Assembly: GCA_963724645.1 (NCBI GenBank)
Contig: CAVRVJ010000006.1
Location: forward strand, 310,001 to 374,000
Length of the DNA stretch: 64,000 nt
Reading direction: 5' to 3'
DNA from: CAVXSP01 sp963724645
GTDB lineage: Bacteria; Acidobacteriota; Vicinamibacteria; Vicinamibacterales; SCN-69-37
Below, piece after piece: positions 21,648 through 31,434 of the stretch (the stretch's first letter is position 1; each line of letters starts with the position of its first letter). Under the pieces are notes generated by a model. It searched no databases and was not told where the DNA came from. It saw only the letters and a program-made list of their open reading frames with translations. A program made the translations under genes and the position numbers.

Positions 21648-22421
21648 ATGGGACCCGGCCTGGTGCGTGCGGCGAACGCTGCGGTTCGCGTGCTGCTCGT
21701 GCCGCTGTGTGCCACCTGCGAGGCGCCGCTCGATTGTCCCCTGGCCGGACCGGTTTGCGACGTCTGCTGGCGCGCGATCACGCGGCTGACGCCCCCCTGC
21801 TGCGCGCAATGCGGCGACGCGCTTGCGCGCGGAACCGGGCGCTGCGCGCGTTGCCTGCGCGACCCGCCGATGTTCAGTGCCGCTCGCAGCGCCGGCCAGT
21901 ACGATGGGACCTTACGGAAGATCATTCATGTGTTCAAGTACGAGCGCCGCCGGGTGCTCGCCGCAAGGCTCGCGGAGATGATGAGGGAGGCCGGAGCGGA
22001 CCTGATCGGCAAGGCCGACGCGGTAGTACCGGTGCCGCTCCACCCCTGGCGCGCGCTCAGCAGGGGCTTCAATCAGGCCGACGACCTGGCGCAGCAGCTG
22101 GGACGGCCCTTGTGGCGGGTGCTCCGCCGATGCCGCCATGGACCTCCGCAGGCCGGTCTGCCTGCGGCGCGGCGTCAGGCAAACGTCCGCCGGGCCTACG
22201 CCCTGCGTCGTGTCCCTGGCCCCGGCAGGATCGTGCACGGAAGGACCCTCGTCCTGGTCGATGACGTGATGACAACCGGCGCGACGCTGGATGCATGCGC
22301 CGGCGTGCTGCTGGAGGCGGGGGCGCGAACTGTCCTGGCAGTCACCGCAGCTCGAGCTGTGGCAGGACGGCTTGTTCAATGGCCGCCGATACCTGATCCT
22401 TCGGACGCTCCCCGTCGATGA
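21648..22421 (+). CDS. comF: ComF family phosphoribosyltransferase-like protein
   Basis: Associated with DNA uptake in competent bacteria. About 257 residues. An N-terminal zinc ribbon has four CxxC pairs (CATC, CDVC, CCAQC, CARC). The phosphoribosyltransferase part ends in the PRPP loop VLVDDVMTTGAT, with VVPVPLHPWRALSRGFNQ before it. The start is uncertain; I chose the ATG giving the zinc domain at once. The last 80 bases overlap the tmk gene tail to tail, and the Pro/Arg tail after TAARAV may be an artefact of a missed stop. Confidence 0.88.
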   Translation: MGPGLVRAANAAVRVLLVPLCATCEAPLDCPLAGPVCDVCWRAITRLTPPCCAQCGDALARGTGRCARCLRDPPMFSAARSAGQYDGTLRKIIHVFKYERRRVLAARLAEMMREAGADLIGKADAVVPVPLHPWRALSRGFNQADDLAQQLGRPLWRVLRRCRHGPPQAGLPAARRQANVRRAYALRRVPGPGRIVHGRTLVLVDDVMTTGATLDACAGVLLEAGARTVLAVTAARAVAGRLVQWPPIPDPSDAPRR

Positions 22422-22926
22422 GCGTCCAGCCCTCGCGACTGGCCTGTCGCCGGTAGCTTTCCCGCACGCGGCCGAGCAACGCCAGATCCCGTTCATATCG
22501 ATCGCGCCCGGCAGATTTGCGCGCCGCTGCCGTCTCCGGCGCGATATCGAGCAGCACGGTCACCGCCGCTTCGGGAAGGTAGCGCTGGATCTCGGTGAGC
22601 CAGAGCGGATCCAGGCCCTGCGCCTCGCCATAGGCGACGCTGGACGCTCGATACCGATCGCAAATCACCACGTCGCGATGCCCGAGCCAGGCATCGAGGC
22701 GGGGCCGGAATTCCATCCGGTTGGCCACATACAGCAACTGCATCACCTCGGCGCCGAACTCGCGCTCGCCGTGCAGGGCCTTGGCGATCTCCATGCCGAT
22801 GGGGGTGTCGTAGTCGGGAAACGACAGCGCATGCACGCGGCGCCCCGCCTGCTCGATCCGGGTGCGCAGAGAGCGCGCCTGGGTCTCCTTGCCGCTCTGA
22901 TCCAAGCCTTCGAGCGCAATCAGCAT
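22342..22926 (-). CDS. tmk: thymidylate kinase
   Basis: Phosphorylates dTMP. 194 residues. The P-loop is the variant GLDQSGKETQ, DRYRASSVAYG is the DRY motif and the LID region contains Arg residues (AARKSAGRDRYE). It overlaps comF by 80 bases on the other strand and lies 30 bases after lysA on its own strand, so transcription from the lysA side is likely. Confidence 0.93.
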   Translation of the reverse strand: MLIALEGLDQSGKETQARSLRTRIEQAGRRVHALSFPDYDTPIGMEIAKALHGEREFGAEVMQLLYVANRMEFRPRLDAWLGHRDVVICDRYRASSVAYGEAQGLDPLWLTEIQRYLPEAAVTVLLDIAPETAAARKSAGRDRYERDLALLGRVRESYRRQASREGWTLIDGERPKDQVSAAIEQAVLPQLELR

Positions 22927-22955
22927 TTCACCCTCTCACCTGCTGCCGCTCTCCC

Positions 22956-24212
22956 TCATGCGTCCCATTGCAGCATGTCGTCGATCGACTGACGCCGCCG
23001 GACGACAGCCCAGCGATCGTCCTCAACGAGGACCTCGGCCGCGATCGGGCGGCGATTGTAATTGGAGGCCATGACCGCGCCGTACGCGCCGGTGTCGCGC
23101 AGAACCAGCAGGTCGCCAACCTCTGTGGGCGGCAAGGGCCGATCGACGCCGAATGTGTCAGCCGTCTCGCAGACCGGCCCGACGACATCGGCTTGCATTG
23201 TCGGTCCAGGACGTTCGGCCACGGCCTCGATCGTGTGCCAGGCGCCATAGAGGGCCGGACGGATGAGATCCGTCATGCCGGCGTCCACGACGACGAACCA
23301 GCCGTCGCTCGACCGGCGCTTCAGATCGACAACCGACGTGACGAGGACACCTGCCGGACCGATCAGCCAGCGGCCAGGCTCGAGCACGAGGCGGAGACCG
23401 GTCGACTGAATTGGTGGCAGAAGCGCGCCCGCGTAGTCCTCCGGAGAGACAACCGGGTCGGTGGGCCGGTAGGCAATCCCCAGTCCGCCGCCCAGGTCGA
23501 GGTGTTCGAGCGTGGCGCCGTGGCTCAGCAGTTCCCGCGCGAGCCCGCCGACGGCCTCCGCCACTTTCGCCAGCGGCTGCCGGGTGGTGATCTGCGATCC
23601 GACGTGCGCGTGAAGCCCGACGATCCTCAGGTGGGGCTGTCGCATGACGTCCCGCACCATGGCGCGGGCGTCATCGATGGACATGCCGAATTTCGTCCCG
23701 TGGTGGCCCGTCGAAATATGGGGATGACTTTCGGCGTCGACATTCGGATTGATCCGCACGGCCACGCGCGCGTTCGTCCCCCGGGCGGCCGCGATGGCTT
23801 CAATCCGCTCGACTTCGCCAGGAGACTCCGCGTTGATCGCCTTGATGCCAAGGGCCACGGCGCGTTCGAGTTCCTCGCGAGACTTGCCGACGCCCGTAAA
23901 GACGATCTCATCGGGTGTGAACCCGGCGCGCAGTGCCACCTCGATCTCGCCGCCCGAATTGGCATCAGCGTGCAGGCCCAGCCGCCGCATCAGCCTGACG
24001 ACGGCCATGGTGGCGTTGGCCTTGATGGCGTAGTGGAACCGGTGCGGGTACGCGGCAAACGCCTCGTCGAGCGCCCGGTGGCGCTCGGTCACCAACGCCG
24101 CGCTGTACACGTGGACCGGCGTGCCGACCTGGCGCGCGATCTCGTCGAGAGGCACGCCGTCGCACGCCAGCACGCCCTTCTGTAGATGAAACCCGGCCAT
24201 CGGCTCAGCCAT
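22956..24212 (-). CDS. lysA: diaminopimelate decarboxylase
   Basis: PLP enzyme making L-lysine from meso-diaminopimelate. About 418 residues. The PLP lysine is in FHYAIKAN, the Gly-rich phosphate loop in DLGGGLGI and EPGRWLIGPAG, and the cross-subunit Cys in GPVCETADTF. YNRRPIAAEVLVE is near the end. I chose the ATG at 24212 over the upstream TTG. Its 5' side faces a palindromic intergenic region shared with an ECF sigma gene. Confidence 0.95.
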   Translation of the reverse strand: MAEPMAGFHLQKGVLACDGVPLDEIARQVGTPVHVYSAALVTERHRALDEAFAAYPHRFHYAIKANATMAVVRLMRRLGLHADANSGGEIEVALRAGFTPDEIVFTGVGKSREELERAVALGIKAINAESPGEVERIEAIAAARGTNARVAVRINPNVDAESHPHISTGHHGTKFGMSIDDARAMVRDVMRQPHLRIVGLHAHVGSQITTRQPLAKVAEAVGGLARELLSHGATLEHLDLGGGLGIAYRPTDPVVSPEDYAGALLPPIQSTGLRLVLEPGRWLIGPAGVLVTSVVDLKRRSSDGWFVVVDAGMTDLIRPALYGAWHTIEAVAERPGPTMQADVVGPVCETADTFGVDRPLPPTEVGDLLVLRDTGAYGAVMASNYNRRPIAAEVLVEDDRWAVVRRRQSIDDMLQWDA

Positions 24213-24252
24213 TGTAGTGGGCAAGGGGATCGGGGACTAGCAGCAGCGCGGG

Positions 24253-24293
24253 CGTCGAGGCGCCCGGCCGGCAAGGGCTGGATGCCGCGGCAT
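24253..24293. repeat. partial copy of the 6.5-kb palindromic element
   Basis: CGTCGAGGCGCCCG at 24253-24266 is identical to 6545-6558, and the next ten bases differ at only two positions. It is followed by a perfect 12-bp palindrome ATGCCGCGGCAT (24282-24293). It sits in the 140-base gap between lysA and the second ECF sigma gene. Confidence 0.5.
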
Positions 24294-24352
24294 TCACGGG
24301 ACAGGTTCTAGTGTCGGAGTCCACGCGCCTGTTATGATCCCGGCCCGGTCAG

Positions 24353-24976
24353 ATGTCCGTTGATCCGCCCGTCACGCCGTCGACCGCAACGGACATCCTG
24401 ATTGCGCGCTGCCTGGCAGGCGACCAGAGCGCCTGGGACCAGATCGTGCGCCAGCACTGGCGGAAGGTCTTCAACCTGGCGTACAAGTTCGTCGGTCGCC
24501 ATGACGAGGCCGAAGATCTCACACAGGAGATCTTCCTGAAGATCTTCCGTGCGTTGCACACCTTCGACCGGCGCGCCAACTTTCAGACCTGGCTCATCAG
24601 CATCAGCCGTAATCTGTGCATCGATCACTATCGAAGCGTGCGCAAGGAGCGCGAGACCATGGCGCGCGATGTCGACGCCTCCGATCTCAGCCCGGTCTCG
24701 CGCGAGCGCGATCCGCACGGCCAGCTCGAACAACGCGACCTGAAACATCTGATCAAGATGGCGCTCGACGAGCTGCCGTCGTCGCTGCGGGAGGCCGTCG
24801 TCCTTCGTGACCTGCAGGAGTTCTCGTATCAGGAAATCGCGGGGCAGCTGGGCCTGCCCGAAGGAACGGTGAAGTCCCGCATCAATCGGGGCCGGATCGA
24901 ACTTGCCCGGCAATTACGTCGTCTTCAATCTCGACAGCCGGGCGACCAGATCGTCCGGCGTGGAGGCAGCGAATGA
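24353..24976 (+). CDS. ECF-type RNA polymerase sigma factor
   Basis: 207 residues. Region 2 includes NLAYKFVGRHDEAEDLTQEI and FLKIFRALHTF; region 4 includes LPSSLREAVVLRDLQEFSYQ and EIAGQLGLPEGTVKSRINRG. Unlike the first sigma gene it has no zinc-finger anti-sigma partner next to it; instead a STAS protein overlaps its stop (ATGA) and a 91-residue protein follows. That suggests control by partner switching. Confidence 0.92.
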   Translation: MSVDPPVTPSTATDILIARCLAGDQSAWDQIVRQHWRKVFNLAYKFVGRHDEAEDLTQEIFLKIFRALHTFDRRANFQTWLISISRNLCIDHYRSVRKERETMARDVDASDLSPVSRERDPHGQLEQRDLKHLIKMALDELPSSLREAVVLRDLQEFSYQEIAGQLGLPEGTVKSRINRGRIELARQLRRLQSRQPGDQIVRRGGSE

Positions 24977-25314
24977 ATGTCTCGATTTCTCACGCAGGCA
25001 AGGTCGCGGTGGTGACGGTGGCCGAAGCCCGGCTCACGTACCCGCTGCTGGCAGATTTCTCAGCGAGCGTCACAGGGTTAATCACCGCCGGCGAACGGCA
25101 GATCGTCATCGACCTCTCGCCGGTTGGCTACGCCGACAGCGCCACTATCGGCTGCCTGATGGATATGTATCGGCAGGCCATCGCCACCGGCGGCGCACTC
25201 AAGCTGGCGGGGCTGCAGAAACGCGTCGAGACGATGCTGACCATGACCGGAGCGCAGAATTTCCTCGAGGTCCATGCCGACCTGGCTTCGGCGCTCACGA
25301 GCTTCGGGAGCTGA
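24973..25314 (+). CDS. STAS-domain anti-anti-sigma factor-like protein
   Basis: 113 residues, a single STAS fold. The GERQIVIDLSPVGYADSATI segment carries the Asp-Ser that is the phosphorylation site in SpoIIAA/RsbV proteins. It overlaps the ECF sigma gene by four bases, so the two are translationally coupled. No RsbW-type kinase is visible in the window; its partner is either elsewhere or the next gene. Confidence 0.85.
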   Translation: MNVSISHAGKVAVVTVAEARLTYPLLADFSASVTGLITAGERQIVIDLSPVGYADSATIGCLMDMYRQAIATGGALKLAGLQKRVETMLTMTGAQNFLEVHADLASALTSFGS

Positions 25315-25316
25315 TC

Positions 25317-25592
25317 ATGCGGACGATTCACACCAGCGCCGGCACGGCCGTTGAGCTCGATGGCGACGTCCTCGCCGTCATCGAGACCATCTCCCGGGAT
25401 CTCGCGCGCCGCAACGAGCTCGACTACGGCTACGAGGACGTCGAGCGCGAGTTCCAGCATCTGGTCGGCCAGATGACGCAGAGCGAGCTGCGGAGCTACC
25501 TGAAGGAAAGCCTCGTGATGAGCTTCAACCGCTACGAGAACGAACGGCTCGTCGGCCTGGTCAGGAAAGCCAACCAGGCGCGGGAGGAGTAG
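25317..25592 (+). CDS. small helical protein of unknown function in the sigma-STAS operon
   Basis: 91 residues, Glu/Arg/Leu-rich and largely helical. It begins two bases after the STAS stop. A segment reads IETISRDLARRNELDYGYED. There is no signal peptide, membrane helix or recognised domain. It lacks ATP-binding motifs of anti-sigma kinases. Its operon position suggests a third component of the regulatory switch, but that is inference. Confidence 0.6.
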   Translation: MRTIHTSAGTAVELDGDVLAVIETISRDLARRNELDYGYEDVEREFQHLVGQMTQSELRSYLKESLVMSFNRYENERLVGLVRKANQAREE

Positions 25593-25634
25593 CCGGAGGG
25601 CGCGAGCCGAAGCCGTGCCGGAGGGGTTGGATGG

Positions 25635-26555
25635 TCAGTTGGCCAGCGGCTGGCTGGCCGGCACGCGAATCCGGGCGGCATGATCCACGTATTCGGGGGC
25701 ACCGACGAACTGCCACACATCACGCTGTTTCAGCAGCTCGATGGCCAGCGCCGTATGGAGCGCGTGACCGCCGCGGTGCACGACCAGATGGCCCACGATC
25801 GGATGGCCGACGAGCGCGAGATCGCCAATCACGTCGAGTATCTTGTGCCGGACGAATTCGTCCTCGAACCGGAGCGGGTTCAGCACGCCCGTCTCACCCA
25901 GGATGATGGCGTTTTCAAGAGAACCGCCGAGCGCCAGCCCCCGCTGCCGGAGCATCTCGACTTCCTTCAGGAACCCGAACGTCCGCGCCGGAGCAATCTC
26001 GTTGACGAACGTCTGCTCGTCGATCTCCATCGTCCTCTGCTGATGGCGGAGCATCGGATGATCGAAACTGATCGAGTACGTGATCTTGAACCGGTCCGAC
26101 GGGTACAGCGCAATGCGCTTGTCGCCGTCCTGAATCTGAATCTGTCTCAGAATCCGAATCGTCTTTCGCGGGGCCGCGAGCTCTTTGATACCGGCATCCT
26201 GAATCAGGTACACCCACGGGGCGGAGCTGCCGTCCATGATCGGCACTTCGGCCTGATTCAGCTCGATGAGCACGTTGTCGATGCCAAGGCCGCGCAGGGC
26301 CGCGAGCAGATGTTCGATGGTTTCAACCGATGCGCGATCCCTGACGAGGCCGGTCTGCAGATGCTGCCGATCGGCAAGATGCGACACATGCGCCGGGATG
26401 TCGACGCCTTTCAGATCCGCCCGTTGAAAGAGAATGCCGTGATCGGCGGAAGCCGGCTTGAGGGAGAGGCTGACTTTTCGGCCGGAATGCAATCCGATTC
26501 CGGCACAGTGAACAACTCGGCGTAGTGTGCGTTGCGCTGCCAAGCGACCTCGCAT
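25635..26555 (-). CDS. lpxC: UDP-3-O-acyl-N-acetylglucosamine deacetylase LpxC
   Basis: Zinc enzyme for the committed step of lipid A synthesis. About 306 residues from the chosen start. GLHSGRKVSL, SVETIEHLLAAL (zinc His), RHKILDVIGDLAL (zinc His and Asp, catalytic Lys region) and VHRGGHALH (catalytic His) are all intact. The start is uncertain: the frame stays open upstream to 26756, but the extra 67 residues do not fit the family and MRGRLAAQRTL matches the usual beginning. It indicates an LPS-bearing outer membrane. Confidence 0.92.
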   Translation of the reverse strand: MRGRLAAQRTLRRVVHCAGIGLHSGRKVSLSLKPASADHGILFQRADLKGVDIPAHVSHLADRQHLQTGLVRDRASVETIEHLLAALRGLGIDNVLIELNQAEVPIMDGSSAPWVYLIQDAGIKELAAPRKTIRILRQIQIQDGDKRIALYPSDRFKITYSISFDHPMLRHQQRTMEIDEQTFVNEIAPARTFGFLKEVEMLRQRGLALGGSLENAIILGETGVLNPLRFEDEFVRHKILDVIGDLALVGHPIVGHLVVHRGGHALHTALAIELLKQRDVWQFVGAPEYVDHAARIRVPASQPLAN

Positions 26556-26825
26556 GAACTGGAAGTCTTGCACCCCGCTGAACACGTTATCGGCCGACAG
26601 CTCCGAGATCTGCGATCCGATCCCGCGCGTCGGCCGCCACCGCTTAAGCAAGCGCGCTGCCAACTCCAGTTTCCGCGCAACTCGACCGGCTAACTCATTC
26701 ATTCCGCTAAGCTTGTATGTTGGTCTGGGCCGCCGGCGCAAGTCAACCCAGTACATTCACGTGTCGTTTCTACCACATAACACGAACCCTTGACGTGTCC
26801 CAAGTAACACACTCGCCTTCGGGAC

Positions 26826-29714
26826 TCAGCTCGCAGCCGCCTGGCGTGCACCGTCCACGCCGCTGAGAATGCCGGCCAGAAGCTGTCCGGTTGGGGACGA
26901 CTGGACCCGCGCGATGGCCTCCGGCGTTCCGGCCGCGACCACGCGGCCGCCTGCCGCGCCTCCCTCGGGTCCGAGGTCGATAATCCAGTCGGCAGACTTG
27001 ATGACATCGAGATTGTGCTCGATGACGACAATGGTGTTCCCCTGGTCGACGAGCTTGCCGAGCACTTCGAGCAGATGGCGCACGTCCTCGAAATGCAGGC
27101 CGGTCGTCGGCTCATCAAGAATATACAGCGTGCGTCCGGTGCCGCGCCTCGCCAGTTCGCGCGCCAGTTTGACGCGCTGCGCTTCGCCGCCGGAAAGCGT
27201 GGTCGCCGACTGGCCCAGTTTGATGTAACCGAGGCCCACGTCCTGCAGCGTACGCAGCTTCAGCGCGATCGGCGGAAAGTTCTCGATGAGTGGAAGCGCC
27301 TGCGCGACGGTCAGATCGAGCATCTCGGCAATGGACTTGCCGCGGTAGCGAATCTCGAGCGTTTCGCGGTTGTACCGGCGGCCTTTGCACTCCTCGCAGG
27401 TGACGTACACATCCGGCAGAAAGTGCATCTCGATGGCAATGACACCGTCGCCCTGGCACGTCTCGCAACGGCCGCCTTTCACGTTGAACGAGAACCGCCC
27501 GGCCTTGTAGCCCCTGGCCCGGGCCTCGGGCAGCATGGCGAACAGCTCCCGAATGAACGTGAACAGGCCGGTGTACGTGGCCGGGTTGGACCGCGGCGTC
27601 CGGCCAATCGGCGACTGATCGATCTGAATGACCTTGTCGATCAGATCGATCCCTTGAATCGAGGCATGCGCGCCGGGCTCGTCCACCGCACGATAGAGCG
27701 TCTTGGCGAGCGATCGATAGAGAATCTCGTTCACGAGCGTGGACTTCCCCGAGCCACTGACGCCGGTGACGGCAATGAACATCCCCAACGGGAAGGCCAC
27801 GTCGATACTCTTCAAGTTATGAGCGCGTGCGCCGCGGACGACGAGCTCGCCGCGCCCGGGTGCCCGGCGCAGCGCCGGCACCTCGATCTTCCGGACGCGG
27901 CTCAGATACTGGCCCGTCAGCGACTCGCCCGGCAAGGCGAGCAGTTGCTGCGGGAGTCCTTGAAAAATCACGTGTCCGCCGCGTTCACCCGCTCCGGGGC
28001 CCAGATCGATGAGATAGTCCGCGGTGCGAATCGTCTCCTCGTCGTGTTCGACGACCAGCACGGTGTTGCCAAGGTTGCGGAGCTTGCACAACGTGGCCAG
28101 CAGGCGCCGGTTGTCGCGCTGGTGCAATCCAATGGACGGCTCGTCCAGCACATACAGCACACCGGTGAGCTGCGAGCCAATCTGGGTCGCGAGCCTGATC
28201 CGCTGCCCTTCGCCTCCGGACAGCGTCGCGGCGCCCCGGCCAATCGACAGATAGCCCACGCCAACGTCGTTCAGGAACCGGAGCCTCTCCCGGATCTCCC
28301 GCAGCACCCGGCTGGCGATGAGCTGCTCGCGTTCGGTCAGCTCCAGCGACTCGAACCGCGGCAGCGCGTCGGCGATCGGCAAGTTGACGTAGTCCGCCAG
28401 GCGGAACCCTTTCACGCGGACGGCGCGGCTCTCCGGGCGGAGCCGCTCGCCGTCGCAGGCCGGGCACGGCCGCAGCGCCCGGTACGGCTCGAGCGCCTCC
28501 TGGTCCGTCCAGCTGCCGTCTTCGAACCGGCGCCGCAAGCTCGGAATCACGCCTTCGAAATCGGCGCCAAATGGATCCTTTCCGGCCTGGGCCTTGCGGC
28601 GTGACACCCGGGCCGCCGGAGGGGCCTTCGGCCTTGCGCCCTGGCCCTGCCGGTTTCCCGGCGCGCCGAACAAGCACGATGTCGCGCAGCTTCTTCGGAA
28701 GCTTGCCGAAGGGGGTCCCGGGATCGATGGCGAACGTCCGCTGAAGGCCCTCGAGCATCTCCGTGATCAGCCGCCTGTCCCCTTTTCCCACGGCGCAATC
28801 GCGCCCTCGGTGAGCGACAGTGCTTCGTCCGGCACGATGCGGGCGGGATCGAAATCGTAGACCGAGCCCAGCCCCTGGCAGTCCGGACACGCGCCGTGCG
28901 GCGAGTTGAACGAGAAGGCGCGCGGCGTCATCTCGGGAATACTGATCCCGCACGATGGACAGGCCATCCGCCGCGAGAACAGACGATCGCCGCCGCCGAG
29001 CGTATTGATGATGACGATGTCGTCGGCCAGCTTGAGCGCGAGGTCGATCGAATCGGACAAGCGGCGCTCGATTCCGGACTTGACGATGAGCCGGTCGACG
29101 AGAATATCAATCGTATGGTTGCGGCGACGCTCGAGAGTGATCTCGCTGTCGAGGGCAACGAACTCGCCATCGACGCGCGCCCGCGTGAAGCCGCGGGCGC
29201 GAAACGCCGCCAGCTCCTTCTTGAACTCCCCTTTCCGTCCCCGCACGATCGGCGCAAGCACGTTGATCCGCTCGTCCGCCGGATTGACCATCACCATATC
29301 GATGATCCGGTCGAGGGACTGTGAGGAGATCTCGCGATCGCAACTCGGGCAATGGGGCACGCCGATGTTCGCAAAGAGCAGCCGCAGATAGTCGTAGATT
29401 TCCGTCACCGTGCCGACGGTCGAGCGCGGGTTCGATCCGGTCGTCCTCTGTTCGATTGAGATCGCCGGCGAGAGGCCATCGATGAGGTCGACGTCCGGCT
29501 TCTCCATCTGCTCCAGGAATTGCCGGGCGTAGGCGGAGAGCGATTCGACGTAGCGGCGCTGCCCTTCAGCGTAAATCGTGTCGAAGGCCAGCGACGACTT
29601 GCCGGATCCGGACAGCCCCGTGATGACCACGAGCCGGTCTCGCGGAATGTCCACGTCGATGTTGCGGAGGTTGTGGACCCTCGCCCCGCGGACAGCAATC
29701 CAGTCGTGAGCCAT
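26826..29714 (-). CDS. uvrA: excinuclease ABC subunit A, two frameshifts
   Basis: DNA-damage recognition ATPase of nucleotide excision repair. About 963 residues when restored. The start MAHDWIAVRGARVHNLRNI, Walker A GLSGSGKSSL, the first zinc finger CPSC...CPSC-type, a second with CETCQGDG and CEECKGR, and the second Walker A GVSGSGKSTL and TTLSGGEAQRVKLA are present. A missing C near 28779-28782 and an extra T near 28671 are the breaks; the middle piece RRLITEMLEGLQRTFAIDPG bridges them. The upstream activator ORF enters this gene in frame with no stop. Confidence 0.93.
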
Positions 29715-30821
29715 GGTGCCCATGCGGCCTTCAACGATGAAGGCCCAAACGGACATTCTAACAGGGACAAGGCGGCCCGAAAAAGAATGGGCCGGGGACA
29801 TCACAGGAAGTCTCCGGGCTTGCGAGCGCTTTCTACCGGGATCGGCAGGAAGTCTCCTGGACCCGATACCCAGCCGCGCCATTTTCGACTGCAGTGTCGT
29901 GCGTTTCATGCCGAGCGTCGCAGCCGCTCCAGAGGGACCGCCGATGAGCCAGTTGGCCTGCTCCAACACGCGAAGGATGTGCTCGCGTTGGGCTTCCTCG
30001 AGCGTCGTGAGTGCCGCTGGGCCCATGACCGGAGCCGACCGACGTTGCGGCATCAGGTCCCCCAGCGGCACAGACAGCATCGGGCCGCGCGACAGGATCA
30101 CTGCGCGCTCGATGATGTTCTCGAGCTCACGCACGTTGCCGGGCCAGTCATACCGGACCAGCGCGGTCATGGCATCGCCTGGAATGCCTTCGATCCGCTT
30201 CTTCATCCGCGTGGCGAATTTCCGCGTGAAGTGTTGAACGAGCTCGGGGATGTCCTCCCGGCGCTCGCGCAACGATGGGCTCGTGATCGGGAACACATTC
30301 AGGCGATAGTACAGATCGCTGCGGAACTCCCTATCGGACACCATCGCCGCCAGATCGCGATTGGTGGCAGCCACCAGACGGAAATCTACATGGATCGTCC
30401 GCGTGCCACCCAGTCGTTCGAATTCCTGCTCCTGAAGCACGCGCAGGAACTTCGACTGGAGCTCGAGCGAAATCTCGCCGACTTCGTCGAGGAACAGTGT
30501 TCCGCCGTGAGCCAGCTCGACGCGGCCGATCTTCTGCCCGATCGCGCCGGTGAAGGCCCCTCGTTCGTGACCGAAGAGCTCGCTCTCCAGAAGCCCGGTG
30601 GGGATGGCCGCGCAGTTGAGTTTGACGAAGGGGCGCGAGCACCGGGCGCTCAGGTGGTGAATGGCCCGGGCGAGGAGTTCCTTGCCTGTGCCCGTCTCGC
30701 CCTGAATCAGAACCGTTGAATCCGTCGGCGCGACGATCTCGACGTGCGTGAGAGCCCGCCGCAGCGCGGAGCTCTGTCCGATGATTTCGACGTGCGCCTC
30801 ATCCAAACGTGGCATGTCCAT
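29715..30821 (-). CDS. sigma-54 dependent transcriptional activator without sensor domain, open into uvrA
   Basis: Enhancer-binding AAA+ protein. From MDMPRLDEAHVEIIG it has Walker A GETGTGKE, the sigma-54 contact loop GAFTGA and Walker B LFLDEVGE, RYDWPGNVRELENIIERAV, then a Fis-type HTH (ATLGMKRTTLQSKMARLGI). There is no receiver or other sensor domain. GGCGGAGCTC precedes the start and the membrane protein gene ends just before it, so the two form an operon. After the HTH the frame continues without stop through about 50 residues into uvrA; an inserted repeat (29764-29875) seems to have removed the stop. Confidence 0.9.
29764..29875. repeat. repeat element at the activator/uvrA junction
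   Basis: CAGGAAGTCTCC occurs twice as a direct repeat (29804-29815 and 29846-29857), and GGCCC/GGGCC pairs across 29774-29793. A GGGGAC core is present as in the other elements of the window. It lies exactly where the activator should end and upstream of the uvrA start. Confidence 0.4.
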
Positions 30822-30831
30822 GAGCTCCGCC

Positions 30832-31371
30832 TCATGCCTCAATGCGTTTGTCCAACGATGCGTCGCTCTTCGGTGCAACAACCATGCGGTCGAAACGCGA
30901 CCGTACCAGGCGATAGAGCAGCCAGGCGGTGATGCTTCCCAGTACCGCCTGCATGACGCCAGTGGCCTCGAAAAATACGTCATTGGGCAATTCGTATGTC
31001 GGGGGCGGGAAGAGCCGGTTCATCAGCGTCGAAGACGCGCCAGCGAAGTAAAGCGCATTTTTGAGCGCATGATTGTACGCGCCTTCGAATAGTCCGATGA
31101 GGGCCGCCGGAACCACGAGCACCACCGCGGTGAACACCCAGAACGCGATTTCCCTGACGGTCGCGTCAGCGTTTCGTTGAATGACGACGAGGGAACTGAT
31201 GATCGCCGCTGCGGCGACTGCGCTGAGGAAGACGGCGTGCAGACGCCAGGGCGTGTTGTACGTGAATGCTCCGTACGCGTGATGCACGCTCGTGAGGAGC
31301 AGAACCGCCAGCGCATAACGGGTAACCCGGGACAACGTTTCTTGCGTAACGATCGACGTCGTGCTGAACAT
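30832..31371 (-). CDS. integral membrane protein of unknown function
   Basis: 179 residues from MFSTTSIVTQE, which has GGAGGCATCCC before it. Four or five hydrophobic segments are visible: ALAVLLLTSVHHAYGAF, LSAVAAAAIISSLVV, WVFTAVVLVVPAALIGL and QAVLGSITAWLLYRLV. It precedes the sensorless sigma-54 activator with 10 bases between, so it could be the membrane input for that regulator. No family recognised. Confidence 0.7.
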   Translation of the reverse strand: MFSTTSIVTQETLSRVTRYALAVLLLTSVHHAYGAFTYNTPWRLHAVFLSAVAAAAIISSLVVIQRNADATVREIAFWVFTAVVLVVPAALIGLFEGAYNHALKNALYFAGASSTLMNRLFPPPTYELPNDVFFEATGVMQAVLGSITAWLLYRLVRSRFDRMVVAPKSDASLDKRIEA

Positions 31372-31434
31372 GGGATGCCTCCATGGCTGCAGCATCTGCA
31401 ATCGTTGGCCCGTCGCGCATCGGGCGATCGCCCG

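Noticed and set aside
22968..24185. 405-codon plus-strand open frame opposite lysA
   Set aside because: It is the antisense of a complete LysA; composition is Arg/His-rich and no motif is present.
27015..28604. 529-codon plus-strand open frame opposite uvrA
   Set aside because: Shadow of UvrA in high-GC DNA.
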